A DNA stretch of 38,542 bases from an uncultured Gammaproteobacteria bacterium (GTDB taxonomy: Bacteria > Pseudomonadota > Gammaproteobacteria > Arenicellales > JAANXG01). A program made the translations under genes and the position numbers. Positions 16,326-23,049 of this stretch are shown one piece after another. Below the pieces are notes generated by a model, which had not been told where the DNA came from, ran no database searches, and saw nothing but the letters and a program-made list of their open reading frames with translations. Position 1 is the stretch's first letter; every line of letters begins with the position of its first letter. The stretch spans positions 1 through 38,542 of the forward strand of contig CAMYJT010000030.1 in assembly GCA_947258785.1 (NCBI GenBank). The letters run 5' to 3'.

Positions 16326-18041
16326 TTGCTCAGGTTAGAAGAAGTCTGCGTCCCGGATCTCGGCGACTTCAAAGACGTGCGGGTCATCGAGGTCCTGGTC
16401 GGCGAGGGTCAGGACGTCAACACCGAGGATCCGTTGATCACCCTCAAAAGTGACAAAGCCACTATGGACGTGCCCAGCCCCCAAGCCGGCAAGGTCAACG
16501 ACCTGACCGTCAGCGTCGGCGACAAGGTCTCGCCCGGCGACTTGATCCTGGTGCTCGAGGTCGAAGTCATGGAGCGCGAGGCGGCGCCCGCTCCGGTCCC
16601 GGCAAGCTTCAATGCAAACGGACAGCAACAGCTCGAACTGCCCACGGGGGAACCGGTCAATAAAGCTGAGCCCGCTCCAGCTGAGGCGCCCGCCCCAGCC
16701 CCGGTGCCCGCGGCAGAGCAGCCCGTTTCCGAGACCGGCGGGGTGCACGCCGTCAATGTCCCCGACATCGGCGACTTTCACGATGTGGAGGTGATCGAGG
16801 TCCTGGTCGGGGTCGGCGACACAGTACAGGCCGAGGACCCGTTGATCACTCTGGAGAGTGACAAGGCCACCATGGACGTTCCGTCACCGGCGGGTGGGAC
16901 GGTAGTAGCGATGCAATTGCAGAAAGGCGACAAGGTGTCCGAGGGCGCGCCGATACTGCAACTCGCAGCGAAGGCCGGCGCGGGTCCCGCGACCGAGTCC
17001 GTCGCGAAAGCGCCCGCCACCACAGCGGCCGCGGCATCGAGCGAGACCCTCAGCGGCGCGGCGCCGCGCGCGAGGCCGGCGCCGCCGCCGTCGCTGCCCA
17101 CACCCTTGGCGCAACCCAACGGCGCCATTCCGCACGCCAGTCCCGGCGTGCGCCGGTTCGCGCGCGAACTCGGCGTGGATCTGCACCGCGTCGCCGGCAG
17201 CGGTCCGAAGACGCGGATCCTCAAACAGGACGTTCAAGACTACGTGAAGACGCAACTCGCTCAGCCCGCTGCCGCGGCGGCCGCCGCCGGGCGGGCTGAA
17301 GGCCTCGCGCTGCCGGAGCTGCCGCCGGTCGACTTCGCCCAGTTCGGAGACATCGAGATCCGACCCCTGGGTCGGATCAAGAAACTCACCGCCACCCACC
17401 TGCACCGGGCGTGGCTACTGGTACCCCACGTTACCCAGCACGATGAGGCGGACATCACCGAACTCGAGGAGTTTCGCAAGCAGGCGAAGGAGGAAGCCGC
17501 CCAGAGTGGCGTCCGACTCACCATGTTGGCGTTTCTGATGAAGGCGTGCGTCAGCGCATTGAAGCAGTTTCCAACCTTTAACGCGTCCCTGGAGTCCGGC
17601 GGAGAAAACCTCATCATCAAGCAGTACTACAACCTGGGCGTCGCCGTCGACACACCGGACGGACTGGTCGTGCCGGTGATACACGACGTGGCCCACAAGG
17701 GTGTGCTCGATCTCGCCCGGGAACTCGGCGAGATCAGCGAACGCACCCGCGACAAACAGCTCAGGCCCCAGGACCTACAGGGCGGCACGTTCACGATATC
17801 CAGCTTAGGCGGCATCGGCGGCACCGCGTTCACACCGATCGTCAACGCGCCCGAGGTGGCCATCCTCGGTGTGTCCCGCGCGCAAATCAAACCGGTCTAC
17901 CGCGACACCGATTTCAAACCTCGTCTGATGCTCCCGCTGTCGCTGTCTTACGATCATCGAGTCATCGACGGCGCCGAGGCGGCGCGATTCACGACATTCC
18001 TGACCAAGGTGCTGGAAGACGCCCGCCGCTTATTACTCTGA
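16326..18041 (+). CDS. aceF: Dihydrolipoyl transacetylase, PDH E2 component
   Basis: A 571-residue E2 core subunit starting at TTG with an AGGAG site 8 bases upstream. Domain order: lipoyl domain 1 (residues 2-80, lipoyl lysine K44 in SDKATMDVPS), an Ala/Pro linker, lipoyl domain 2 (141-215, K180), a second linker, the peripheral-subunit-binding domain (about 270-306, SPGVRRFARELGVDL), another Ala-rich linker and the catalytic domain (about 340-571). The active-site motif YDHRVIDG is at 542-549, with catalytic H544. It transfers acetyl groups from lipoyl arms to CoA and forms the core that holds E1 and E3. Two lipoyl domains here plus one on E3 give three per set. Confidence 0.96.
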   Translation: MLRLEEVCVPDLGDFKDVRVIEVLVGEGQDVNTEDPLITLKSDKATMDVPSPQAGKVNDLTVSVGDKVSPGDLILVLEVEVMEREAAPAPVPASFNANGQQQLELPTGEPVNKAEPAPAEAPAPAPVPAAEQPVSETGGVHAVNVPDIGDFHDVEVIEVLVGVGDTVQAEDPLITLESDKATMDVPSPAGGTVVAMQLQKGDKVSEGAPILQLAAKAGAGPATESVAKAPATTAAAASSETLSGAAPRARPAPPPSLPTPLAQPNGAIPHASPGVRRFARELGVDLHRVAGSGPKTRILKQDVQDYVKTQLAQPAAAAAAAGRAEGLALPELPPVDFAQFGDIEIRPLGRIKKLTATHLHRAWLLVPHVTQHDEADITELEEFRKQAKEEAAQSGVRLTMLAFLMKACVSALKQFPTFNASLESGGENLIIKQYYNLGVAVDTPDGLVVPVIHDVAHKGVLDLARELGEISERTRDKQLRPQDLQGGTFTISSLGGIGGTAFTPIVNAPEVAILGVSRAQIKPVYRDTDFKPRLMLPLSLSYDHRVIDGAEAARFTTFLTKVLEDARRLLL

Positions 18042-18098
18042 GCCCGGCCGGCCCCCCGCGGTGGATTTCCACGACCAACCAATGAGAAGAGGCGCAGT

Positions 18099-19853
18099 TT
18101 GACAAACACCATCGAGATCCAAGTTCCCGACATCGGCGATTTTCACGACGTCGAGGTCATCGAGGTCCTGGTTGAACCCGGGCAGGACCTGCAGCCCGAA
18201 GACCCGTTGATCACCTTGGAGAGCGACAAAGCGACCATGGAAGTCCCCTCTCCCCAGGCCGGGGTAGTGGCAGACGTCGCGGTCAGCGTCGGCGACAAGG
18301 TATCGGCGGGCATGCTGATCCTCACCATGCAGCCGGCGGCCGAGCCTGCAGACGAGGCGCCGGCGCCTGCCCCGGACAGCCCGGCACCGGCGCCCCCCGC
18401 GGACACCCCCTCGTCGGCGGACGATGCGGAGATGAAGGCCGATAAACACGCCGAGGTGGTCGTGCTGGGGGCCGGCCCCGGCGGCTATACGGCTGCGTTT
18501 CGCGCGGCCGATCTGGGCCGGAAGACCATCCTGGTGGAGCGTTATCCGGTGCTCGGTGGCGTGTGCCTGAACGTCGGCTGCATCCCCTCCAAGGCGCTCC
18601 TGCACACCGCCAAGGTCATCGCCGAGGCCCGCGACATGGCGGTGCACGGAGTCGAGTTCGACACTCCGAAGATTGACCTCGACAAATTGCGCGGCTGGAA
18701 GAACTCGATTGTCGGGCGCCTCAACAAGGGCCTCGCCGGTCTGGCTAAACAACGTAAGGTGGAAGTCGTCCAGGGACGCGGTGAATTCATCGGTCCCAAC
18801 AATCTGATCGTCGTCCGCGACGGCGCCATCACAACGGTGTCCTTCGACCACGCCATCATCGCCGCTGGTTCCCAGTCGGTGTCGCTGCCCGGATTACCCG
18901 ACGACAACCCGCGCATCATCGACTCCACCGGGGCGCTCGAGCTGCCGGAGATACCGGAGCGCTTGCTGGTGATCGGCGGCGGCATCATAGGTCTGGAGAT
19001 GGCCACGGTCTACCGCGAACTGGGCGCCCACGTGACAGTGGCCGAGCTCACGCCGTCGCTGCTGCCGGGAGTCGACGCCGACCTGGTAAAACCCCTGCAG
19101 CGCCGGTTGGAGAAGCTGTGCGACGCCATCTACCTGAACACCCTGGTCAGCGACGTGGAACCCGGGGAGCATGGGGTCGACGTCCGCTTCGAGGGCCAGC
19201 AGGCGCCGGACAGCGGCACCTTCGACTACATTCTGGTGGCGGTCGGCCGGCGACCCAATGCCTATGAGATCGGCGTAGAAAACGCGGGTGTGCAGGTCAA
19301 CAAGCACGGCTTCATCGCGGTCGACGACCAGCAGCGCACCAACGTCCCGCACATCTTTGCCATCGGCGACATCGTCGGCCAGCCCATGCTGGCGCACAAG
19401 GCGACGCACGAGGGGAAGGTCGCTGCAGAGGTGTGCGCCGGGTTGAAGAGCGGCTTTGAGGCCAGGGTGATCCCGAACGTGGCGTACACCGATCCGGAAG
19501 TGGCCTGGGTCGGAGTCACCGAGACTGAGGCCAAAGAGCGCAACCTGCGCTACGGCAAGGGCATGTTCCCCTGGGCGGCCAGCGGCCGGTCCCTGGGCCT
19601 GTCCCGCGAAGAGGGTTTGACCAAGCTCTTGTTCGACGAAGACAGCGGCCGCTTGATCGGGGCGGGTATGGTTGGCCCGCAGGCCGGCGATCTGATTGCC
19701 GAGGCGGCACTGGCCATAGAGATGGGCTGCGACGCCGAAGACATCAGTCTGACCGTACATCCCCACCCCACTTTGTCCGAAACCGTCGCCTTCTCCGCCG
19801 AAGCCTACGACGGGACTATCACCGACCTGTACATTCCCAAGACCAAGCGTTGA
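18099..19853 (+). CDS. lpdA: Dihydrolipoamide dehydrogenase E3 with N-terminal lipoyl domain
   Basis: A 584-residue E3 starting at TTG 18099 with a purine-rich AAGAGG site upstream. Residues 1-80 form a lipoyl domain (lysine K44 in ESDKATMEVP), very similar to the AceF domains. An Ala/Pro-rich linker (82-108) leads into the flavoprotein. It has FAD motif GAGPGG (124-129), redox disulfide GGVCLNVGCIPSK (C156 and C161), an NAD-binding motif in GGGIIGLEMA and the C-terminal base in HPHPTLSE (H556/E561). It reoxidises dihydrolipoyl arms using NAD+. The lipoyl fusion is known in beta- and some other proteobacteria; E. coli E3 lacks it. The gene ends the operon and is followed by a hairpin. Confidence 0.95.
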   Translation: MTNTIEIQVPDIGDFHDVEVIEVLVEPGQDLQPEDPLITLESDKATMEVPSPQAGVVADVAVSVGDKVSAGMLILTMQPAAEPADEAPAPAPDSPAPAPPADTPSSADDAEMKADKHAEVVVLGAGPGGYTAAFRAADLGRKTILVERYPVLGGVCLNVGCIPSKALLHTAKVIAEARDMAVHGVEFDTPKIDLDKLRGWKNSIVGRLNKGLAGLAKQRKVEVVQGRGEFIGPNNLIVVRDGAITTVSFDHAIIAAGSQSVSLPGLPDDNPRIIDSTGALELPEIPERLLVIGGGIIGLEMATVYRELGAHVTVAELTPSLLPGVDADLVKPLQRRLEKLCDAIYLNTLVSDVEPGEHGVDVRFEGQQAPDSGTFDYILVAVGRRPNAYEIGVENAGVQVNKHGFIAVDDQQRTNVPHIFAIGDIVGQPMLAHKATHEGKVAAEVCAGLKSGFEARVIPNVAYTDPEVAWVGVTETEAKERNLRYGKGMFPWAASGRSLGLSREEGLTKLLFDEDSGRLIGAGMVGPQAGDLIAEAALAIEMGCDAEDISLTVHPHPTLSETVAFSAEAYDGTITDLYIPKTKR

Positions 19854-19890
19854 AACGGGGACAGCGGGGCCCGGGTCAAACACTCAACCG

Positions 19891-19931
19891 AGGGGTCCGG
19901 AGGGCTTGAGGCCCTTCGACCCCTTCTTGTT
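19891..19931 (+). terminator. Candidate terminator of the PDH operon
   Basis: AGGGGTC (19891-19897) pairs with GACCCCT (19918-19924), and inside it AGGGC pairs with GCCCT (19901-19905 with 19911-19915), followed by TCTTGTT. The stem has an internal loop and the T tract is interrupted, so efficiency is uncertain. Confidence 0.5.
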
Positions 19932-19939
19932 GGCTTGTT

Positions 19940-19981
19940 CCTTGGTGGCATATGCGGGCTAACCTGCATATTGCACCAAGG
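19940..19981. repeat. Back-to-back element ends (near-palindrome)
   Basis: Two 21-base arms (19940-19960 and 19961-19981) are inverted relative to each other at 17 of 21 positions and meet at a shared TA (19960-19961). The right arm is the left end of the element at 19960-20249. The left arm, CCTTGGTGGCATATGCGGGC, resembles an end of the same family whose body is missing. Confidence 0.75.
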
Positions 19982-20249
19982 ATCCCGGAAGCTGGCGAAG
20001 AGATCGGGCGTCTGTACGCCGCGCTGGAACGAAACCCATAGCGAGCTATGGGTTGAGTGAAGCGCTGGAACGAAACCCATAGCGAGCTATGGGTTGAGTG
20101 AAGCGCAAGTGCAGGCGTTCGAAATCGAGCCAGGGCCGGAATAGGCGATTGCACAAGCACAAACTGTACGAATCACCTAAGACCGAATCATTGAACACAA
20201 TCAACTTGATACACCATTATTTCGCCGCCTTGGTGCAATATGCAGGCTA
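19960..20249. mobile_element. MITE-like non-coding element, copy A
   Basis: About 290 bases bounded by terminal inverted repeats: the left end (19960-19981) and the right end (20228-20249) match at 21 of 22 positions when one is reverse-complemented, and both end in TA. No protein is encoded. The first 70 bases (CAAGGATCCCGGA, then GCGAAG and ATCGGGCGTCTG) closely match copy B at 37958, and the right end shares its CAAGRCGGYGRAA extension. The interior holds a 41-base tandem hairpin repeat absent from copy B. The right-end TA is also the first two bases of the TAG stop of the minus-strand gene at 20247. I cannot assign it to a named IS family. Confidence 0.75.
20021..20106. repeat. Tandem 41-bp hairpin repeat (2.1 copies)
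   Basis: Two identical 41-base units (20021-20061, 20062-20102) plus four bases of a third. Each unit holds a perfect 9-bp dyad AACCCATAG/CTATGGGTT with loop CGAG (first copy 20033-20054). An outer GCGCT/AGCGC stem forms across the unit boundary. The nested, REP-like shape suggests a stable structure in RNA or cruciform DNA. Confidence 0.85.
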
Positions 20250-20972
20250 ATTCAAGATCTCGACGGGATCGCCGAGGCCGACGCCCAGTTGTTGTGCTGC
20301 GTTGCCGCGGTTGACGGCGATCTCCACGAGCCCCACGGAGTTGCCGTACCAGAACCCCTGTCCGGCCTCGACGGCGCTGAAGGTCTCGGCAAAGCGGACC
20401 GTCCGGCCGGCGACCCGGAGCGTTGCAGCCGGATCGAGGCGATCGGCCCGGACGCCGGTGAAGGCATTACCGTAGTGGTCGATGTAGATGATCTCCGGAA
20501 GCTCTGCGGGCCAGCCGTCCGGGTTGACCGCCGTGTGCGGCGACTCGGTCTCCGGCATCCGTCCCGTCGCAAGCATCGCCGCTACGGGGGCAAACAGATC
20601 CCGGCCGTGGAACGAGACCGACATCCGGGTCGGCCGCCACACGATCTTGTGACACTCCGCGTCGGCCGCGCGCCGCATTACTACGGCCAGCAGGCCGTTA
20701 TCGGGACCGACGAACCACCTGCCGTCGGCGTGCAGCACCATTGCATCCCGCACGCCGCCGACGCCGGGGTCGACCACAGCGACACAAACCGCCCCGGGCG
20801 GCAGGGTCTGCGCCGCTGCCGCGAGCAGATAGGCGCCGGCCTTGACGTCGAAATTGGGGACGGTATGGCAGTAATCAATTACCGGCACCCCCGGTGCATC
20901 GCGCTCCAACACCATGCGCAGCTGACCCAGGTAAAAGTCTTCGATGCCAAAGTCGGTGAACAACACAATCAT
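20247..20972 (-). CDS. S-adenosyl-L-methionine hydroxide adenosyltransferase (DUF62)
   Basis: A 241-residue protein of the fluorinase/chlorinase-related family that splits SAM with hydroxide into adenosine and methionine. Motifs: an N-terminal TDFGIEDFYLGQL, DPGVGG and FVGPDNGLL in the first half, and a C-terminal domain with YIDHYGNAFTG and FWYGNSVGLVEIAVNRG. It has a GAGGTG ribosome-binding site. The cellular role of these enzymes is poorly known; SAM level control has been suggested. The last coding base borders element copy A, whose terminal TA supplies the first two bases of the TAG stop. The gene follows the nucleotidyltransferase by 68 bases on the same strand. Confidence 0.9.
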   Translation of the reverse strand: MIVLFTDFGIEDFYLGQLRMVLERDAPGVPVIDYCHTVPNFDVKAGAYLLAAAAQTLPPGAVCVAVVDPGVGGVRDAMVLHADGRWFVGPDNGLLAVVMRRAADAECHKIVWRPTRMSVSFHGRDLFAPVAAMLATGRMPETESPHTAVNPDGWPAELPEIIYIDHYGNAFTGVRADRLDPAATLRVAGRTVRFAETFSAVEAGQGFWYGNSVGLVEIAVNRGNAAQQLGVGLGDPVEILN

Positions 20973-21040
20973 AGCACCACCTCAGTGAGTCATCGCAGGG
21001 GCCTGCGCCCCCGTGCCTTGCAAACCGTCACACCGTGGGC

Positions 21041-21799
21041 TCAGACGACCGCGGGCTCCGTGCCACCCACCGGTCGTGGTCCCGCGAGCATCTCGCCCAG
21101 AGCGACCTCCGCCTTGACATAAGAGCGCGAATCGTCGACGTCCAACCAGAAGCGGTTCTGTATGTCGTAGACGTGGGCCCGGCCACGTCCAGCCAGCACC
21201 CGCACCCCTGCAGACAGGCTCGCGTCACCGTGGCTTTCTGTGCTGACTTCCAACGCATCGAAAAGCGCCGGGCTGCAATAGAAGATTCCGGTGTCGAAGG
21301 CGTTGTAATCCGCCAGACCCTTGCCGATATCGTGTATCGCACCGGCGGTGTGGCGCACCCGGGTCACGTCATCGAGATCCACCAGCGGATTGTCCATCCG
21401 TTCGTCCACCGCCAGGATCAATCCCCGGTCGTCGAGCGGCTGTTCGACAAGCCGGCTCAGGATGACCGGATCGAACAGGTGGTCGGCCATCAATAAGACA
21501 AACGGACGGCGCAGGTGCTCCCGTGCCTGCAGCACCGACAGGCCGTTTGGCTCCCGCCACCGGCGGTTGACGATGTGCTCAATCACCAGGCCCCGGTTTT
21601 GTGCAAAGCGGTCGAGATGAGGCCGGACCTGCTGCCCCTGATAACCGCTGACTACGCAGAACTCCCGGGCGCCGCCCTGGCGGGCGCTCTCAATGACACG
21701 TTCGATTAGGGGAATACCGAGTATCGGTACGAGGGGCTTACTTTCCGCCTTCTGCCGCAAGCGGCTCCCTTGACCTGCCGCGATGATCAGGCATTTCAC
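21041..21799 (-). CDS. Nucleotidyltransferase, probable CTP:inositol-1-phosphate cytidylyltransferase
   Basis: A 252-residue sugar-nucleotidyltransferase fold beginning at GTG 21799 with a GGAGAG site. The NTP-binding loop is AAGQGSRL (7-14), followed by KPLVPILGIPLIERVI. The metal-binding site reads MADH (about 104-107), the D-H pair I associate with inositol-1-phosphate cytidylyltransferases rather than the D-Q or D-G of hexose enzymes. Its start lies inside the end of the inositol-1-phosphate synthase gene (62-base overlap), supporting translational coupling and the substrate guess. The expected product is CDP-inositol. The CDP-alcohol phosphatidyltransferase domain that is fused or adjacent in di-inositol-phosphate makers is absent here. 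A different sugar-phosphate substrate remains possible. Confidence 0.75.
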   Translation of the reverse strand: MKCLIIAAGQGSRLRQKAESKPLVPILGIPLIERVIESARQGGAREFCVVSGYQGQQVRPHLDRFAQNRGLVIEHIVNRRWREPNGLSVLQAREHLRRPFVLLMADHLFDPVILSRLVEQPLDDRGLILAVDERMDNPLVDLDDVTRVRHTAGAIHDIGKGLADYNAFDTGIFYCSPALFDALEVSTESHGDASLSAGVRVLAGRGRAHVYDIQNRFWLDVDDSRSYVKAEVALGEMLAGPRPVGGTEPAVV

Positions 21800-22910
21800 T
21801 GAGCTTTTCTCTCCAGGTCCCATCGATAAACGCCTCGACCATGCGATACGCCTCGTCATCGGTGTACTGTCTGGGTGGGTGCTTACAGAAATACGCCGAC
21901 GGCGGATGCAGAACACCGGCCTCTCCACGGTCCAGGGCGAGCCGGCAGCAGCGAATCGTGTCGATGGCAACACCGGCGGAGTTCGGTGAGTCCTCCACGG
22001 ACAAGCGCAATTCCACATTCATCGGCACATCGCCGAATAATTTGCCTTCGATGCGTAGAAAGCAGACCTTGTTGTCCTGCTGCCAGGGGACGTAGTCGCT
22101 GGGCCCGATGTGAATATTGTCGTCGTCCAGACGCGCCCCGGCCACCGATTGCACCGCCTCGGTCTTGGACTGTTTCTTGGAGGCCAGTCTGGCGCGGTTG
22201 AGCATGTTCAGAAAATCCGTATTGCCGCCGGTGTTCAACTGGTAGGTCCGCTCAATCTTTACTCCGCGCTTGTTGAACAGGTCGGCCAACATGCGGTGGG
22301 TGATGGTGGCGCCCAACTGCGCCTTGATGTCGTCTCCGATCAGCGGGATCCCCCGCTCACGATAGCGCTCGGCCCACTGCGGATCGCTGGCGATGAACAC
22401 CGGGATGTTATTAATGAACGCGATTCCGGCGTCCAGTGCGCACTCGGCGTAAAAACGCGTGGCCTGCTCCGAGCCCACCGGCAGGTAGTTGAGCAGCATC
22501 TCCGCCCCGCAACCGGTGAGCATGCCTACGATTTCCTGGTGGCTGGGCTGGGGCGCGTTGGCCGGGACCAACGTCCGATCCGGTGGGTAGTCCTTCATGT
22601 GGTCGGCGAATCCGTCCAGGACCTGCCCCATGGCCACCGTCACCCCCGTTTGCGGCACGTCCCGGCAGAACACCGTGGTGTTGTTGGGCGGCGCAAAGAT
22701 CGCCGAAGCGACGTCGCGCCCGACCTTTCGCCCGTCGATGTCAAACGCGGTGACGACTTCGATGTCGCTGGGCCGATAACCACCCAGATCCCAGTGCATG
22801 AGGCCGATCGCATCGGCGTCGGACTTGTCCCGGTAGTAGTGAATACCCTGCAGAAGAGAACTGGCACAGTTGCCAACACCAACAATTGCAATCTTGATTG
22901 TTTTCGTCAT
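21738..22910 (-). CDS. ino1: myo-Inositol-1-phosphate synthase
   Basis: A 390-residue enzyme that converts glucose 6-phosphate to inositol 1-phosphate with bound NAD+. It has the N-terminal dinucleotide motif VGVGNCASSLLQGIHYY, the LLNYLPVGSEQATRFYAE segment and the core family motif NTGGNTDFLNM. Catalytic lysines are expected in IGDDIKAQLGAT and later segments. Its length is that of the short prokaryotic form, not the eukaryotic one of about 530 residues. The last codons overlap the cytidylyltransferase gene by 62 bases. Upstream lie a TATAAT and a small hairpin, so the inositol pair has its own candidate promoter. Inositol compounds are uncommon in gammaproteobacteria; uses include phospholipids, compatible solutes or thiols. 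Confidence 0.92.
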   Translation of the reverse strand: MTKTIKIAIVGVGNCASSLLQGIHYYRDKSDADAIGLMHWDLGGYRPSDIEVVTAFDIDGRKVGRDVASAIFAPPNNTTVFCRDVPQTGVTVAMGQVLDGFADHMKDYPPDRTLVPANAPQPSHQEIVGMLTGCGAEMLLNYLPVGSEQATRFYAECALDAGIAFINNIPVFIASDPQWAERYRERGIPLIGDDIKAQLGATITHRMLADLFNKRGVKIERTYQLNTGGNTDFLNMLNRARLASKKQSKTEAVQSVAGARLDDDNIHIGPSDYVPWQQDNKVCFLRIEGKLFGDVPMNVELRLSVEDSPNSAGVAIDTIRCCRLALDRGEAGVLHPPSAYFCKHPPRQYTDDEAYRMVEAFIDGTWREKLSEMPDHRGRSREPLAAEGGK

Positions 22911-22930
22911 TGCCTTGTGTCGGATCGGAA

Positions 22931-22957
22931 GGCGTCAGCCACGATGCTGAGGACGCC
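22931..22957 (-). promoter_or_regulatory. Hairpin in the leader of ino1
   Basis: In the transcript, GGCGT pairs with ACGCC and CAGC with GCTG, giving a 9-bp stem with a 3-base bulge and a 6-base loop, ending about 20 bases before the ino1 ATG. It may affect translation or mRNA stability; no known riboswitch is recognised. Confidence 0.35.
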
Positions 22958-22972
22958 CGGGGCGGTGCCCAT

Positions 22973-22978
22973 ATTATA
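22973..22978 (-). promoter_or_regulatory. Candidate -10 hexamer for ino1
   Basis: A perfect TATAAT (minus strand) lies 62 bases before the ino1 ATG in an AT-rich island of an otherwise GC-rich gap. The -35 position (TGTCTA at 17 bases) is poor, so an activator may be needed. Confidence 0.45.
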
Positions 22979-23049
22979 TAAGCTTACGCCCCGCTTAGAC
23001 ACCGGTGCGATGCGCGCGCAGCGCCGTCCTGGGCAGGCCAGTGCCCCGG

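Noticed and set aside
20033..20095. Possible CRISPR array from repeated 41-base units
   Set aside because: The units are directly adjacent with no variable spacers, there are only two, and no cas gene is nearby; it is a tandem hairpin repeat.
20973..21040. GGGGC/GCCCC hairpin between the cytidylyltransferase and SAM-hydrolase genes as a terminator
   Set aside because: No T tract follows on the minus strand, so it is not supported as an intrinsic terminator.
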